Source: Mesorhizobium loti (GTDB lineage: Bacteria > Pseudomonadota > Alphaproteobacteria > Rhizobiales > Rhizobiaceae). Taken from it: a stretch of 64,000 nt of DNA. The stretch covers positions 1 through 64,000 of the forward strand of contig NZ_LPWA01000108.1 in assembly GCF_001510895.1 (NCBI RefSeq), read 5' to 3'. This document shows positions 17,663 through 26,439 of this stretch, in pieces (position 1 is the stretch's first letter; each line of letters starts with the position of its first letter). Under the pieces are notes generated by a model, which did no database searches, was not told the DNA's origin, and saw only the letters and a list, made by a program, of their open reading frames with translations. The position numbers and the translations under genes are program-made.

Positions 17663-19015
17663 ATGGACAAACTACGCTTCGGCCGCCACCGCAAGATCAT
17701 GCCATTCGAACCGGGCTCGGTCGGAGCGCTGCGCGAAGCTTCCCGCGAAAAGGCTGCCGCGCTCAACCAGCATGTGCTGGGCTACGGCGCGATAGCCGAA
17801 GCCGAATGGGCAGCCGCTGGCATTGCCGCTCCCGACCTGCCGGCCATGCGAAGCTACCGGCTCGAGCGCATCCGCGCCGAGCTCAAGCGCCGCGATTATG
17901 CCGGCGCCCTGCTCTACGATCCGGTCAACATCCGCTATGCGACGGACTCGACCAACATGCAGCTCTGGGTCGCGCATAATCCGACCCGCCACTGTTTCGT
18001 GGCGACGGAAGGCCCGGTGGTGCTGTTCGACTATTTCTCCTGCGAGCACCTGTCAGACCACGCCGGTGTCGTGGACGAAGTGCGCCCCGCAGTATCGTGG
18101 ATCTATCTCTACAGCGGCGAGCTCACCGACCGGAAGGTCCGCCGCTGGGCGGCCGGCATTGCCGACCTCGTTGCCGAGCATGGCGGCGGCAATCGCCGCA
18201 TCGCCGTCGACCATATCGATCCGGAAGGCGTCGAGGAGCTCGCCCGCCGCGGCATCGCGGTCGGCAATGGCGAGGCGGTGATGGAGAACGCGCGTCTGAT
18301 CAAATCGCCCGACGAGATCCTTGCGATGCGCCGCGCCATCGTCGCTTGCGAGGCGGCGATGGGCGAGATGGAAGTGGCGCTGAAGCCGGGCATCTCCGAG
18401 AACGAACTGTGGGCGGAACTGCATCGCGGCAACATCGCGCGTGGTGGCGAATGGATCGAAACCCGGCTTCTGTCGTCAGGGCCGCGCACCAACCCCTGGT
18501 TCCAGGAATGCTCGTCGCGCGTCATCGAGAACGGCGATCTCGTCGCCTTCGATACGGACCTCATCGGCCCCTACGGCTTCTGTGCCGATCTCTCGCGCAC
18601 CTGGCTCTGCGGCGACGGCAGGCCATCGAACGAGCAGCGCGACCTGTTCCGTATCGCCGCCGACCAGATCGCCCACAACACCGACCTGATGCGGCCGGGC
18701 ATCTCCTTCCGCGATCTCGCCGAACGTTCGGCGGTACCGCCCGGCGACTGCTTCCCGACGCGTTATGGCGTGCTCTATCACGGTGTTGGGCTGGCGGACG
18801 AATACCCGACCTTGCCGCATGCCAGCGACTGGACAGACGACACGCCGGACGGCGTGCTTGAACCCGGCATGGTGCTGTGCGTGGAAAGCTATATCGGCAG
18901 GCTGGGCGGACGCGAGGGCGTCAAGATCGAGGAGCAGATCCTGATCACCGGGACGGGCAACGAGAAGCTCTCGGCCTACCCGCTCGACGAAAGACTGCTT
19001 GGCAACCGATTTTAG
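17663..19015 (+). CDS. DddP-like M24-family metalloenzyme (candidate DMSP lyase)
   Basis: A 450-residue protein of the M24 (Xaa-Pro peptidase) fold. Compared with Roseobacter DddP, recalled from memory, it keeps long stretches such as IRYATDSTNMQLW, GGEWIETRLL and SGPRTNPWFQEC. Its six metal ligands fall at Asp297, Asp299, Asp309, His373, Glu408 and Glu423, each two residues on from the DddP ligands I recall (295, 297, 307, 371, 406, 421). DddP splits dimethylsulfoniopropionate into dimethyl sulfide and acrylate. A related betaine- or peptide-cleaving role remains possible. The ATG follows GGGGAATCGC. Confidence 0.75.
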   Translation: MDKLRFGRHRKIMPFEPGSVGALREASREKAAALNQHVLGYGAIAEAEWAAAGIAAPDLPAMRSYRLERIRAELKRRDYAGALLYDPVNIRYATDSTNMQLWVAHNPTRHCFVATEGPVVLFDYFSCEHLSDHAGVVDEVRPAVSWIYLYSGELTDRKVRRWAAGIADLVAEHGGGNRRIAVDHIDPEGVEELARRGIAVGNGEAVMENARLIKSPDEILAMRRAIVACEAAMGEMEVALKPGISENELWAELHRGNIARGGEWIETRLLSSGPRTNPWFQECSSRVIENGDLVAFDTDLIGPYGFCADLSRTWLCGDGRPSNEQRDLFRIAADQIAHNTDLMRPGISFRDLAERSAVPPGDCFPTRYGVLYHGVGLADEYPTLPHASDWTDDTPDGVLEPGMVLCVESYIGRLGGREGVKIEEQILITGTGNEKLSAYPLDERLLGNRF

Positions 19016-19110
19016 GGCATGATCCCGAGAAGTGGGCAGCGGTTTTGGAAAAGATCCTGCCCAAACAAAAAAGAAGCGGGACGACGATTCGAAGAAAAGT
19101 CATCCCGCTT
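19016..19110. repeat. Intergenic mosaic repeat, variant copy
   Basis: Begins GGGCATGATCCCGAGAAGTG and continues CAGCGGTTTTGGAAAAGATC, the same plan as copy A (AAGTG..GCAGCGGTT..). GATCCCG/GGGATGA and AAGCGGGA/TCCCGCTT pieces allow a stem before the end of the minus-strand gene. It may double as that gene's terminator. Confidence 0.55.
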
Positions 19111-19918
19111 AGCCGCCCACGCCAAACTCTCTGACCGCCTCGCGCATGGAGGCGATGACATCCGCCGGTGTTGTCCTCGCGGTAATGAACGGCAGGCCCT
19201 TTCGCCTGGCCGTCCAGCCGACCACCTTCACGCCTTGCGCCGCCGGCTCGAAACGCTGCGCCAGCGCCCAACTCTGGCAGTCGATGGCGGCGATGTCGGC
19301 CCTGCCCTCGGCGATGGCGACGATCGACGACCGGTGGCCGCCGCTTTCGCCGCGGGAGGCAAAGATGTCGAGGCTTTCGCCCATCGCCTCCAGGTCGCGC
19401 GTCAGCCCGAGCAGCCCTGACATCGAATCCGGATCGTTGAAGACGAAACGCCTGCCGCGGATGAGATCGAGCGGGATGACGGGCTTGCCATCCTCAGGCG
19501 ACGCAACCGACGGTTCACCGTCGGCCGGCATCACCAACGCGCTGGAATAGAGTTCGCCCCGCCCGCCCTCGAATGCATCGTAGCTTGGTTGGGCAATTAC
19601 CTGCACATGCTGGGCCAAGCCAAGCTCCATCGGACCCCAGCAGGTTTGCCCGAAAAGCAGCGCCGGGCTCAGCCAAAGCTGGTGAAAATCGAACTCGTCC
19701 GCGGGCAACGTCGCTGGATCGGGCGCGATCAGTTTTCCGTCGCCGCCGCGGACGCCGCCTGGCACCGGCGGCAGGTCTCCGTTGCTGCGCGCCACCGCTT
19801 GCGGCGCATCGATGCCCTTCTGCCGGAAGGCGTCGCGAAGCCGCGCCCATTGCGCATCGACCTCGCCACGCGTCTCGGGCCAGTCATACATCGGCAGAGC
19901 CGCAACGAACTTACTCAT
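19109..19918 (-). CDS. PhnD-like phosphate/phosphonate-type binding protein without signal peptide
   Basis: A 269-residue protein of the PhnD/TauA-like solute-binding superfamily (PF12974 type): N-terminal AALPMYDWPE, middle LIRGRRFVFNDPDSMSG, later GHRSSIVAIAEGRADIAAIDC. Ordinary members are secreted, but this one starts MSKFVAALPMYDW with no signal peptide or lipobox. No ABC permease or ATPase gene is adjacent. It may act in the cytoplasm as a sensor or enzyme-like binding protein; function unknown. Confidence 0.72.
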   Translation of the reverse strand: MSKFVAALPMYDWPETRGEVDAQWARLRDAFRQKGIDAPQAVARSNGDLPPVPGGVRGGDGKLIAPDPATLPADEFDFHQLWLSPALLFGQTCWGPMELGLAQHVQVIAQPSYDAFEGGRGELYSSALVMPADGEPSVASPEDGKPVIPLDLIRGRRFVFNDPDSMSGLLGLTRDLEAMGESLDIFASRGESGGHRSSIVAIAEGRADIAAIDCQSWALAQRFEPAAQGVKVVGWTARRKGLPFITARTTPADVIASMREAVREFGVGG

Positions 19919-19993
19919 GACGAATAGCTTTCAAAAACAGGCGGCCATTGGCGCCTGCGTCCCGCGGCGAAAAAAGCAGTCGCGGAAGTCGAA

Positions 19994-21004
19994 TTATTCC
20001 TTAGGCGGCTCAGCCGGCACTGGAGCCATTCCAAGTCCATTCACATTACGCGCCCTGACGCGCGGCTTGAAGGCGCGGCCGGGTTCCGGCGCGCGGCGCA
20101 GCACCGGATGGACGATCGGCTCCTTAGCTTTGAAGGCGTAAGCTTTCAGCATCGCGAAATAGTTCGGATAGGCGTAGCCATTGTTCATCCGCAGCCACTC
20201 CTCGCGCCGGTCGCGGAACAACTGCGGCAGCTTGTACCAGGCAACCGTCGGGCTCTTGTGATGAACGAAATGCAGGTTGTTGTTGAGGAACAGGAACGAA
20301 AGCGGGGAGCGTTCGACGATTACCGTGCGCCCTTCCGGATGCTCCGACCACTGATGCTCGGCATAGGTGCGGACGGAGATCAGCGACTGGCCGATCCACA
20401 CCGGCACCAGTATGTAGAGCCAGAGCGGGATACCGAAGCCGAACGTCACGATCGACACAACGGCAGCAAGGCCAATGGCATGCAGCAGCCAGGCGCTGCG
20501 GATCGCCTTGTCGCCGGCGGCCATCTGCCTGGCGTCGTCGATGAAGAAACCGATCGACGACAGCCACGGGCCGAGGATCAAGCGCCCGACCATGGTGTTG
20601 TTGATCTTCAGCAGGAACTTCATCGTCGGCGGCAGTTCCTCATGCATCCAGAGCGCCTGGTAATAGCTTTCCGGATCGTCGAGAGGATCGGTCAGCCGCT
20701 CGTCGGCATGGTGGCGAAGATGGATTGTCTTGAAGCGGCGGAACGGCCAGACCAGACCGATCGGCAGGAAGACGAAGGCTTCGTTGATCCTGGCGTTGCG
20801 GGTCGGGTGGCCATGCAGCACTTCGTGCATCAGCGAGGATTGCAGGGCGAGTATCAAGGCGAGCGCTGCGAGCGCCAGCAGTGGATAGGAGGGCCAGAGC
20901 AGCAAGCCGGTGGCGAGCCATGTGCCGTAGCAGAAGAATGCGAGGAATACGGTCGGCCATTCCACGGCCGGGGTGCTGCTACGTCTCTTGCTTATGCCAG
21001 TCAT
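19994..21004 (-). CDS. Membrane fatty acid desaturase family protein
   Basis: A 336-residue membrane di-iron enzyme with the three histidine boxes HEVLH, HLRHH and HFVHH and four or more hydrophobic helices. These hold two irons that insert double bonds or hydroxyls into acyl chains or carotenoid-like lipids. ATG 21004 is used; GTG 21016 is also possible, and neither lies at ideal distance from GGAGGG at about 21019-21024. It is divergent from an HTH regulator with palindromes between them, so that regulator may control it. Substrate unknown. Confidence 0.85.
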   Translation of the reverse strand: MTGISKRRSSTPAVEWPTVFLAFFCYGTWLATGLLLWPSYPLLALAALALILALQSSLMHEVLHGHPTRNARINEAFVFLPIGLVWPFRRFKTIHLRHHADERLTDPLDDPESYYQALWMHEELPPTMKFLLKINNTMVGRLILGPWLSSIGFFIDDARQMAAGDKAIRSAWLLHAIGLAAVVSIVTFGFGIPLWLYILVPVWIGQSLISVRTYAEHQWSEHPEGRTVIVERSPLSFLFLNNNLHFVHHKSPTVAWYKLPQLFRDRREEWLRMNNGYAYPNYFAMLKAYAFKAKEPIVHPVLRRAPEPGRAFKPRVRARNVNGLGMAPVPAEPPKE

Positions 21005-21046
21005 GCTATCGACCACTGCCCTCCAGTCGCCGGAACCGTTTTGATT

Positions 21047-21092
21047 CCTGACAACATTGTGTCAGGAGCCTTGCGTTGTCGCAACGCGACAA
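21047..21092. promoter_or_regulatory. Adjacent palindromes between desaturase and HTH regulator
   Basis: CCTGACA at 21047-21053 pairs with TGTCAGG at 21060-21066. GCGTTG (21073-21078) pairs with CAACGC (21082-21087), and overlapping it TTGTCGC (21076-21082) pairs with GCGACAA (21086-21092). They sit in the divergent promoter region, where the regulator's own operator would be expected. Confidence 0.5.
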
Positions 21093-21233
21093 AGCGCACA
21101 AACTGTTGCGAATGCGCATTTTTGACGGCATATGTTATGTATTGTAAACAAACTTGGGGATTCATTTCCGCTGGCGCAGCGATTGGGATGCCCACCGGCG
21201 CAAATTTTTCCTTCCTCGGCCAGGAGCAACGTC

Positions 21234-22091
21234 ATGGACAAGCGTGATCTGTCGACGATCTTCCGGGAGCGTCTGAAATTGCTCTTGACACGCTCCGACT
21301 TGAACCAGTCGGCCTTCGCGACCGCCGTCGGCATCGACCGTTCGGCGCTTTCGCAGTTGCTTTCGGGCGCTTCGACCCGTCTGCCCCGCGCCGAGACGCT
21401 TCTCAACATCGCCGCCGAGTTCAAGGTGTCGCTCGACTGGCTGCTGGGCTTGAGCCATGACGAAGGCGTCACCGGCGAGATCCGCGAGAGCCTGGAGATC
21501 GAGGAAGCGCCCGACGGCTTCGACCGCACGCTGCTCGCCAAATGGCATGCCGAGGCGGCCGGCACGAAAATCCGCTATGTTCCCGCCGGCATTCCGGACC
21601 TTTTGCGTACCGAGGCGCTGGTCGATTACGAGGCCGGCATCGCCAACAAGAGCCGCGAGGCGCAGGCCGGCGAAACGCAATACCGCATCGACTACAACAG
21701 GCGGCCCGAGACCGACATGGAGGTCTGCATGCCGCGCCATACGCTGGAGATTTTCGCGCGCGGCCTCGGCGTCTGGGACCGCTTCCCCGAGGCCGAACGC
21801 CGCAAGCAATTGCTGCACATGGCAACGCTCCTCGACGACCTTTACCCGACCTTCCGCCTGTTCCTCTATGACGGCCGCATGCGCTATTCGATCCCCTACA
21901 CGATCTTCGGGCCCTACCGCGCCGCAATCTACGTCGGCGACATGTATCTGGTGCTGAGCGCCACCCAGCCGATACGCACCTTGACCAGCCATTTCGACAA
22001 CCTGATCCGCGCCGCCGACGTCAACGCGCATGAGGCCGCGAGCTTCACGCAGAAGCTGGCCGGTATGTCCTTCCCTTCAGGCTCTGTCTGA
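21234..22091 (+). CDS. XRE-type helix-turn-helix regulator with C-terminal effector-like domain
   Basis: A 285-residue protein. Residues 1-70 form a Cro/C1-type HTH (LNQSAFATAVGIDRSALSQL, then LPRAETLLNIAAEFKVSLDWLLG). The remaining 210 residues include a conserved-looking region with METCMPRH-like sequence (DMEVCMPRHTLEIF) and YTIFGPYRAAIYVGDMY, and may sense a ligand; I do not recognise this part. The ATG at 21234 follows CCAGGAGCAACGTC. The divergent desaturase and the DUF1989 gene 50 bases downstream are likely targets. Confidence 0.8.
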   Translation: MDKRDLSTIFRERLKLLLTRSDLNQSAFATAVGIDRSALSQLLSGASTRLPRAETLLNIAAEFKVSLDWLLGLSHDEGVTGEIRESLEIEEAPDGFDRTLLAKWHAEAAGTKIRYVPAGIPDLLRTEALVDYEAGIANKSREAQAGETQYRIDYNRRPETDMEVCMPRHTLEIFARGLGVWDRFPEAERRKQLLHMATLLDDLYPTFRLFLYDGRMRYSIPYTIFGPYRAAIYVGDMYLVLSATQPIRTLTSHFDNLIRAADVNAHEAASFTQKLAGMSFPSGSV

Positions 22092-22141
22092 ATGCAGCCG
22101 TCATCGTCATGCTGGCCGGCGTCAGCATTTCAGGGAAACCC

Positions 22142-22744
22142 ATGCAAGAACCAGATCGTATTGTCGTTCCTCCGCAATCCGGCCGCTCCTTTCGCGTCAA
22201 GCGCGGTGATCTGATCCGCATCATCGACCCCAGGGGCCAGCAGGTCTCGGACCTCTGGGCCTTCTCGACCGAAGGCAGGCTCGACTGGCTGAGCACCTCG
22301 CAGACCCGCGACATCACCGAGCGTCTGTTTCCGAATCCCGGCGACCATTTCTACAGCGCGGCGGGCGAGCCGATGCTGACGCTGATCGAAGACGCTTCGC
22401 CCGGTCCGCACGACATGCTCTACCCGGCTTGCGACAGCGCGCTTTATGAGCGCGCCGGGTTGCCGAACCATCCGAACTGCCGCGACAATCTGATGAGGGC
22501 GCTCGGCACAGAAGGCATCGACCTGCCTTTCGCGCCCGATCCGGTCGACCTCTTCCAGAACTCGATGCCGCAGCCGGACGGTACGCTCGTCGTCCAGGCC
22601 TCGATCAACCCACCCGGTGGCTATGTGACGTTGCGCGCAGAACAGGATCTGCTGCTCGTCGTCACCGCCTGCTCGGTCGACCATCATCCCACCAATGGCG
22701 GCGTCTGCACCGAGATCGAGGTCGAGATCGTTCCAGGACCATAA
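22142..22744 (+). CDS. DUF1989 / urea carboxylase-associated family protein
   Basis: A 200-residue protein with the features of DUF1989 (PF09347): an opening RIVVPPQSGRSFRVKRGDLI, then DLWAFSTEG, a TRD(I/L)T segment and a terminal VDHHPTNGG. Cysteines in PACDSALYERAG and NHPNCRDNL fit the family's conserved metal/cysteine set. Members accompany urea carboxylase or act in amine breakdown; the role here is not known. The ATG at 22142 follows CAGGGAAACC. It lies just downstream of the HTH regulator and may be its partner. Confidence 0.8.
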   Translation: MQEPDRIVVPPQSGRSFRVKRGDLIRIIDPRGQQVSDLWAFSTEGRLDWLSTSQTRDITERLFPNPGDHFYSAAGEPMLTLIEDASPGPHDMLYPACDSALYERAGLPNHPNCRDNLMRALGTEGIDLPFAPDPVDLFQNSMPQPDGTLVVQASINPPGGYVTLRAEQDLLLVVTACSVDHHPTNGGVCTEIEVEIVPGP

Positions 22745-22790
22745 AAGACAGCCATCCGGCATGCCTCGGCAGTCGCAATTTCATTGACTG

Positions 22791-22812
22791 GATATAAAGA
22801 CTTCTTTATATC
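22791..22812. promoter_or_regulatory. Perfect SahR-like operator before homocysteine methyltransferase
   Basis: GATATAAAGA (22791-22800), spacer CT, then TCTTTATATC (22803-22812): a perfect palindrome 33 bases before the start codon. The same arms recur at 37853-37874. It resembles the inverted repeat reported for the methionine-cycle regulator SahR (from memory), and a repressor here would block the promoter. Confidence 0.7.
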
Positions 22813-22845
22813 GTTATCCGAATTCAGGATACGAAAGCCAAAGCC

Positions 22846-23862
22846 ATGACCGCGACCAATCCGATCGACGCGCTGATTGCTGAAAAGGGCGTGCTTTTGG
22901 CCGACGGCGCCACCGGCACCAATCTGTTCGCGATGGGCCTCGAGGCCGGCGAAGCGCCCGAGCTGCTCAACGAGACCTCGCCCGAAACCATTGCCAGCCT
23001 GCACCAGAACTTCGTCGATGCCGGCGCCGACATCATCCTGACCAATTCCTTCGGCGGCACCCGCCACCGACTGAAGCTGCATCACGCCCAGGAACGGGTT
23101 GGCGAACTGAACAAGCGCGCCGCCGAAATCGCCCGTTCGGTCGCCGACAAGGCCGGCCGCAAGGTGATCGTTGCCGGCTCCGTCGGCCCGACCGGCGAGC
23201 TGCTGGTGCCGCTCGGCGCCATGACCTACGAGGATGCGGTCGATGCTTTCGCCGAACAGATCGAAGGTCTCAAGGCCGGCGGCGCCGAAGTCGCCTGGAT
23301 CGAGACCATGTCGGCGCCCGACGAAATCCGCGCCGCGGCCGAGGCGGCAATCCGCGTCGGCCTGCCCTATACCTATACCGGATCCTTCGACACCGCCGGC
23401 CGCACCATGATGGGGCTTTTGCCGAAGGACATCCATGGTGTCGCCGACGGGCTGTCGCAAGCGCCGCTCGGCGTTGGCGCCAATTGCGGCGTCGGCGCGG
23501 CCGACATCCTGGCCTCGCTGCTCGACATGACCGACGCGAAGCCGGAGGCTACCGTGATCGTCAAGGGCAATTGCGGCATCCCGGAATTCCGCGGCAGCGA
23601 GATCCACTATTCCGGCACGCCTGAGTTGATGGCCGACTATGTCAGGCTGGCGGTCGATGCCGGCGCGAAAATCGTCGGCGGCTGCTGCGGCACTTCGTTC
23701 GCCCACCTCGCCGCCATGCGCAAGGCGCTCGACGCGCATAAAAAGTCGGCACGTCCGACCGTCGAGACGATCGTCGAGCGCATCGGCCCGATGCGCAACA
23801 AGACGGCAAGCGCAGGCGACGCTGGCGAAGGCCGCCGCGAGCGCCGGCGCAGCCGCGCCTGA
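22846..23862 (+). CDS. Homocysteine S-methyltransferase (BMT/MetH N-terminal-type) component
   Basis: A 338-residue zinc barrel related to betaine-homocysteine methyltransferase and to the first domain of MetH. Zinc ligands Cys214 (GANCG) and Cys280/Cys281 (GGCCGT) are present; DGATGTNLF opens the barrel. It activates homocysteine as a thiolate for methyl transfer. With the separate corrinoid protein (30627) and pterin methyltransferase (37891) it can form a split B12-dependent methionine synthase; direct use of betaine as donor is the alternative. The last 20 residues are basic. A SahR-like palindrome lies just upstream. Confidence 0.85.
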   Translation: MTATNPIDALIAEKGVLLADGATGTNLFAMGLEAGEAPELLNETSPETIASLHQNFVDAGADIILTNSFGGTRHRLKLHHAQERVGELNKRAAEIARSVADKAGRKVIVAGSVGPTGELLVPLGAMTYEDAVDAFAEQIEGLKAGGAEVAWIETMSAPDEIRAAAEAAIRVGLPYTYTGSFDTAGRTMMGLLPKDIHGVADGLSQAPLGVGANCGVGAADILASLLDMTDAKPEATVIVKGNCGIPEFRGSEIHYSGTPELMADYVRLAVDAGAKIVGGCCGTSFAHLAAMRKALDAHKKSARPTVETIVERIGPMRNKTASAGDAGEGRRERRRSRA

Positions 23863-23877
23863 AAATGGCTCTGCTTT

Positions 23878-24162
23878 TTATTCGCTGTTTTCAGCGTAGC
23901 GCGACAGCGCGGTTTTGAGGTCGGTAGCGGCGCCATCGTTGCTGTCGGCGCCCATCGTCATCAACGCGCCCGACGCGCGCGGATCGCTGATCTGCTCCAG
24001 CATCACCCGGAAGCGATCGTTGTTGAGAGCGGAGAGCGCCGTGTTACGGGCCGCGTCGACATCACTTCTGATACTGGCAGATTCAGCCGATGGAGCGGAT
24101 GATGCTCGCGCCGGGAGGTTGCCCGCCGTCGGTGTCGAGTTCCCGGTGATAAGCAATTCCAT
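23878..24162 (-). CDS. Small hypothetical protein
   Basis: A 94-residue soluble protein, Ala/Ser-rich in the first 30 residues, with a helical-looking second half (AARNTALSALNNDRFRVMLEQISDPRA). I recognise no family. The ATG at 24162 follows GAGGGTTTGAGGGA and is preferred over a start 41 codons upstream, whose extra sequence covers the neighbouring terminator. It ends 15 bases from the convergent methyltransferase gene. Confidence 0.55.
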   Translation of the reverse strand: MELLITGNSTPTAGNLPARASSAPSAESASIRSDVDAARNTALSALNNDRFRVMLEQISDPRASGALMTMGADSNDGAATDLKTALSRYAENSE

Positions 24163-24245
24163 TCCCTCAAACCCTCTGTCAGTTTTGACTAACAGGAGGG
24201 CGTTGCGATGAGGTTCCGCAAAAACCACGCAATTTAACGATCGGA

Positions 24246-24279
24246 AAAAGGCCGGCAGGTCTGCCCCTGCCGGCCTTTT
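24246..24279 (-). terminator. Strong intrinsic terminator after VWA gene
   Basis: A perfect 14-bp stem: AAAAGGCCGGCAGG at 24246-24259 and its complement at 24266-24279, with a 6-base loop. It gives a T run in either direction and lies 21 bases past the end of the minus-strand VWA gene. Confidence 0.8.
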
Positions 24280-24300
24280 GTTCAATAAGCGCGGAACGCC

Positions 24301-26439
24301 CTACTTGTTGGTTCCCAGCGACGAGGCAAGCCGCACCAGCGACAGGAATTCGGCCCTGTAGCCGAACGGATCGGCGCCGCGGGCGGCGTTGGCGATCTCG
24401 AGGATCCGGTCGTAGCCGAAATTCGCCGTCTGATCCTCGTCGCGCAGCTTCTGGCCGAAGGCGGCGACCGCGACCGAGAAGCGCTGGTCGCTTCCTGCCT
24501 CGTCGAAAGACGACACCTCGTTGGCCGCGGTCACCGGCGTGGTGATCAGCTTGGAGATATTCTCGTTCGGCAGCTTGTAGCGGATCTTGACGAAGGCATA
24601 TTCGCCCGCATTGGCAACGCCGCCATTGTCGACCTTGGCCTGGCCGTAGCGCAGCGGATCGACCTGTTCGGCGCCGCTGCCCTTCGGCGTGATCTCGTAG
24701 ACCGCCGTCACCGAATGGCCGGAGCCGATATCGCCGGCGTCGATGCGGTCATTGTTGAAGTCCTCGCGCTTGAGCGCACGGGTTTCGTAGCCGACCAGGC
24801 GGTATTCCGAGACCGTGGCCGGGTTGAACTCGACCTGGATCTTGACGTCCTTGGCGATGGTGAACAGCGTCGAGGAGGCGTCCTCGACCAGCACCTTCTC
24901 GGCCTCGGCAAGCGTGTCGATATAGGCCGCCGTGCCGTTGCCGTTCTGCGCGATGGTCTGCATCATCTGGTCGTTCAGATTGCCGCGGCCGAAGCCGAAT
25001 ACCGACAGGAACACGCCGGTCTTGCGCTCGCTCTCGATCAGGCGCTTCAGATCCTCGTCGTCGGTCTGGCCGACGTTGAAATCGCCGTCGGTGGCAAGCA
25101 TCACCCGGTTGACGCCGTCCTTGACGAAGGATTGCTGGGCCAGCTTGTAGGCTTCCTTGATGCCCGCCTCGCCGGCCGTCGAACCGCCGGGCTCCAGATT
25201 GTCAATGGCCGAAAGAATCTTCTGCTTTTCCGCCCCTTTGGTCGGCATCAGCACCGTGCCGGCATTGCCGGCATAGGTGACGATCGAGACCGTGTCGTCG
25301 GCCTTGAGCTTGCTGACCAGCAGCCGGAAGGCGGACTTGAGCAGCGGCAGCTTGTCCGGCTCGTCCATCGAGCCCGACACGTCGATCAAGAATACCAAGT
25401 TGGCCTTGGGCTGCTCGGCCGGCTTCACGTCAAAGCCCTTGATCGCGACATGCATCAGCTTGGTGCGCTCGTTCCACGGCGTCGGCATGACGGTGACGGT
25501 CGAATTGAACGGCGTCGCGGCCGAGTCCGGACCCTTCCAATCGTAGGGGAAGTAGTTGATCATCTCTTCGACACGAACCGTGTCGGGGTCCGGCAAAGTG
25601 CCTTCCTTCAGCGAGCGCCGCACGAAGGAATAGGACGCCGTGTCGACATCGATCGAAAAGGTCGAGACCGGATCCTGGGCGGTTTCGTGCACCGGATTGG
25701 TCTTGAAGGTCTCGATGCGGTCGCGATTTTCTTCCTGCGGCTGCATCTGGTCGGCCGGCACGGGCAAAGGCTGCACCATCAGCTTTGAATCGGCAACTGC
25801 CGGCATCTGGGCAGACCGCATGGCAGCGGCCGGCGCCTGACCGTTAGCGCGTCCGCCGGCTGCGAGTTGGCCACTCTCTGCCGGCGCAGGCGGGGCAGGC
25901 ATCGCCTCGGGCGCCATCTCCTGCTTGGCCAGGCTGTCGACCTCGGTTGCCGGCTTCGGCGGTGACGCCGGTGCGACCTGCGCCTCATCTTCGACGCGCC
26001 TTTCACTGTCGGCGTCGGCCTTCTTCTCCTTGGCGGGCGCCGCAGCCAGCGGCTCGTTGATCGCCGGCTGGTTTATTGCGGGCCTCTGCGCCGCCGGCTT
26101 GTCGGCAACCGTCTCCGTTATCTTGCCGTTACCGTGAATGACCGGCGGCTGTTCCTTCAAAATCTCAAAAGCGGCATATCCGGCGATAGGCAGCGCAACC
26201 AGCGCGGTGATCGCCGGCGTGGCAATGAGTTTCCGTTGCATGATCTTTCTCCAGAGCTTTTGTGCTCGCTCCGTGAGACGAAGACCTGCTGCGGTTCCTT
26301 GGGTGGCGATCGAAATATTTTCTTGCCAGTCGAAGGCATGCATCGCGGCGGCGAGCGCGCGTGCTTTCGCCTCGCCGTCCGGCGCAGGCACTGCGAGGTC
26401 GCGCAGCCTTTCGAGTTCGTTGTCGTCGACCATGGTCAC
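24301..26439 (-). CDS. YfbK-like von Willebrand factor A protein with cytoplasmic N-terminal segment
   Basis: A 712-residue protein. Residues 1-70 are soluble, then a membrane helix (about 71-92: IATPAITALVALPIAGYAAF), a Pro/Ala-rich linker to about 220, a vWF-A precursor region, and a VWA domain whose metal site is DVSGSMDEP with later TDGDFNVG. The C-terminal 180 residues match DUF3520 (family knowledge). Topology puts the VWA part outside the inner membrane. It overlaps the upstream ECF sigma gene by four bases (ATGA), so the N-terminal segment may hold that sigma factor. This role is inference. Confidence 0.85.
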   Translation of the reverse strand: MTMVDDNELERLRDLAVPAPDGEAKARALAAAMHAFDWQENISIATQGTAAGLRLTERAQKLWRKIMQRKLIATPAITALVALPIAGYAAFEILKEQPPVIHGNGKITETVADKPAAQRPAINQPAINEPLAAAPAKEKKADADSERRVEDEAQVAPASPPKPATEVDSLAKQEMAPEAMPAPPAPAESGQLAAGGRANGQAPAAAMRSAQMPAVADSKLMVQPLPVPADQMQPQEENRDRIETFKTNPVHETAQDPVSTFSIDVDTASYSFVRRSLKEGTLPDPDTVRVEEMINYFPYDWKGPDSAATPFNSTVTVMPTPWNERTKLMHVAIKGFDVKPAEQPKANLVFLIDVSGSMDEPDKLPLLKSAFRLLVSKLKADDTVSIVTYAGNAGTVLMPTKGAEKQKILSAIDNLEPGGSTAGEAGIKEAYKLAQQSFVKDGVNRVMLATDGDFNVGQTDDEDLKRLIESERKTGVFLSVFGFGRGNLNDQMMQTIAQNGNGTAAYIDTLAEAEKVLVEDASSTLFTIAKDVKIQVEFNPATVSEYRLVGYETRALKREDFNNDRIDAGDIGSGHSVTAVYEITPKGSGAEQVDPLRYGQAKVDNGGVANAGEYAFVKIRYKLPNENISKLITTPVTAANEVSSFDEAGSDQRFSVAVAAFGQKLRDEDQTANFGYDRILEIANAARGADPFGYRAEFLSLVRLASSLGTNK

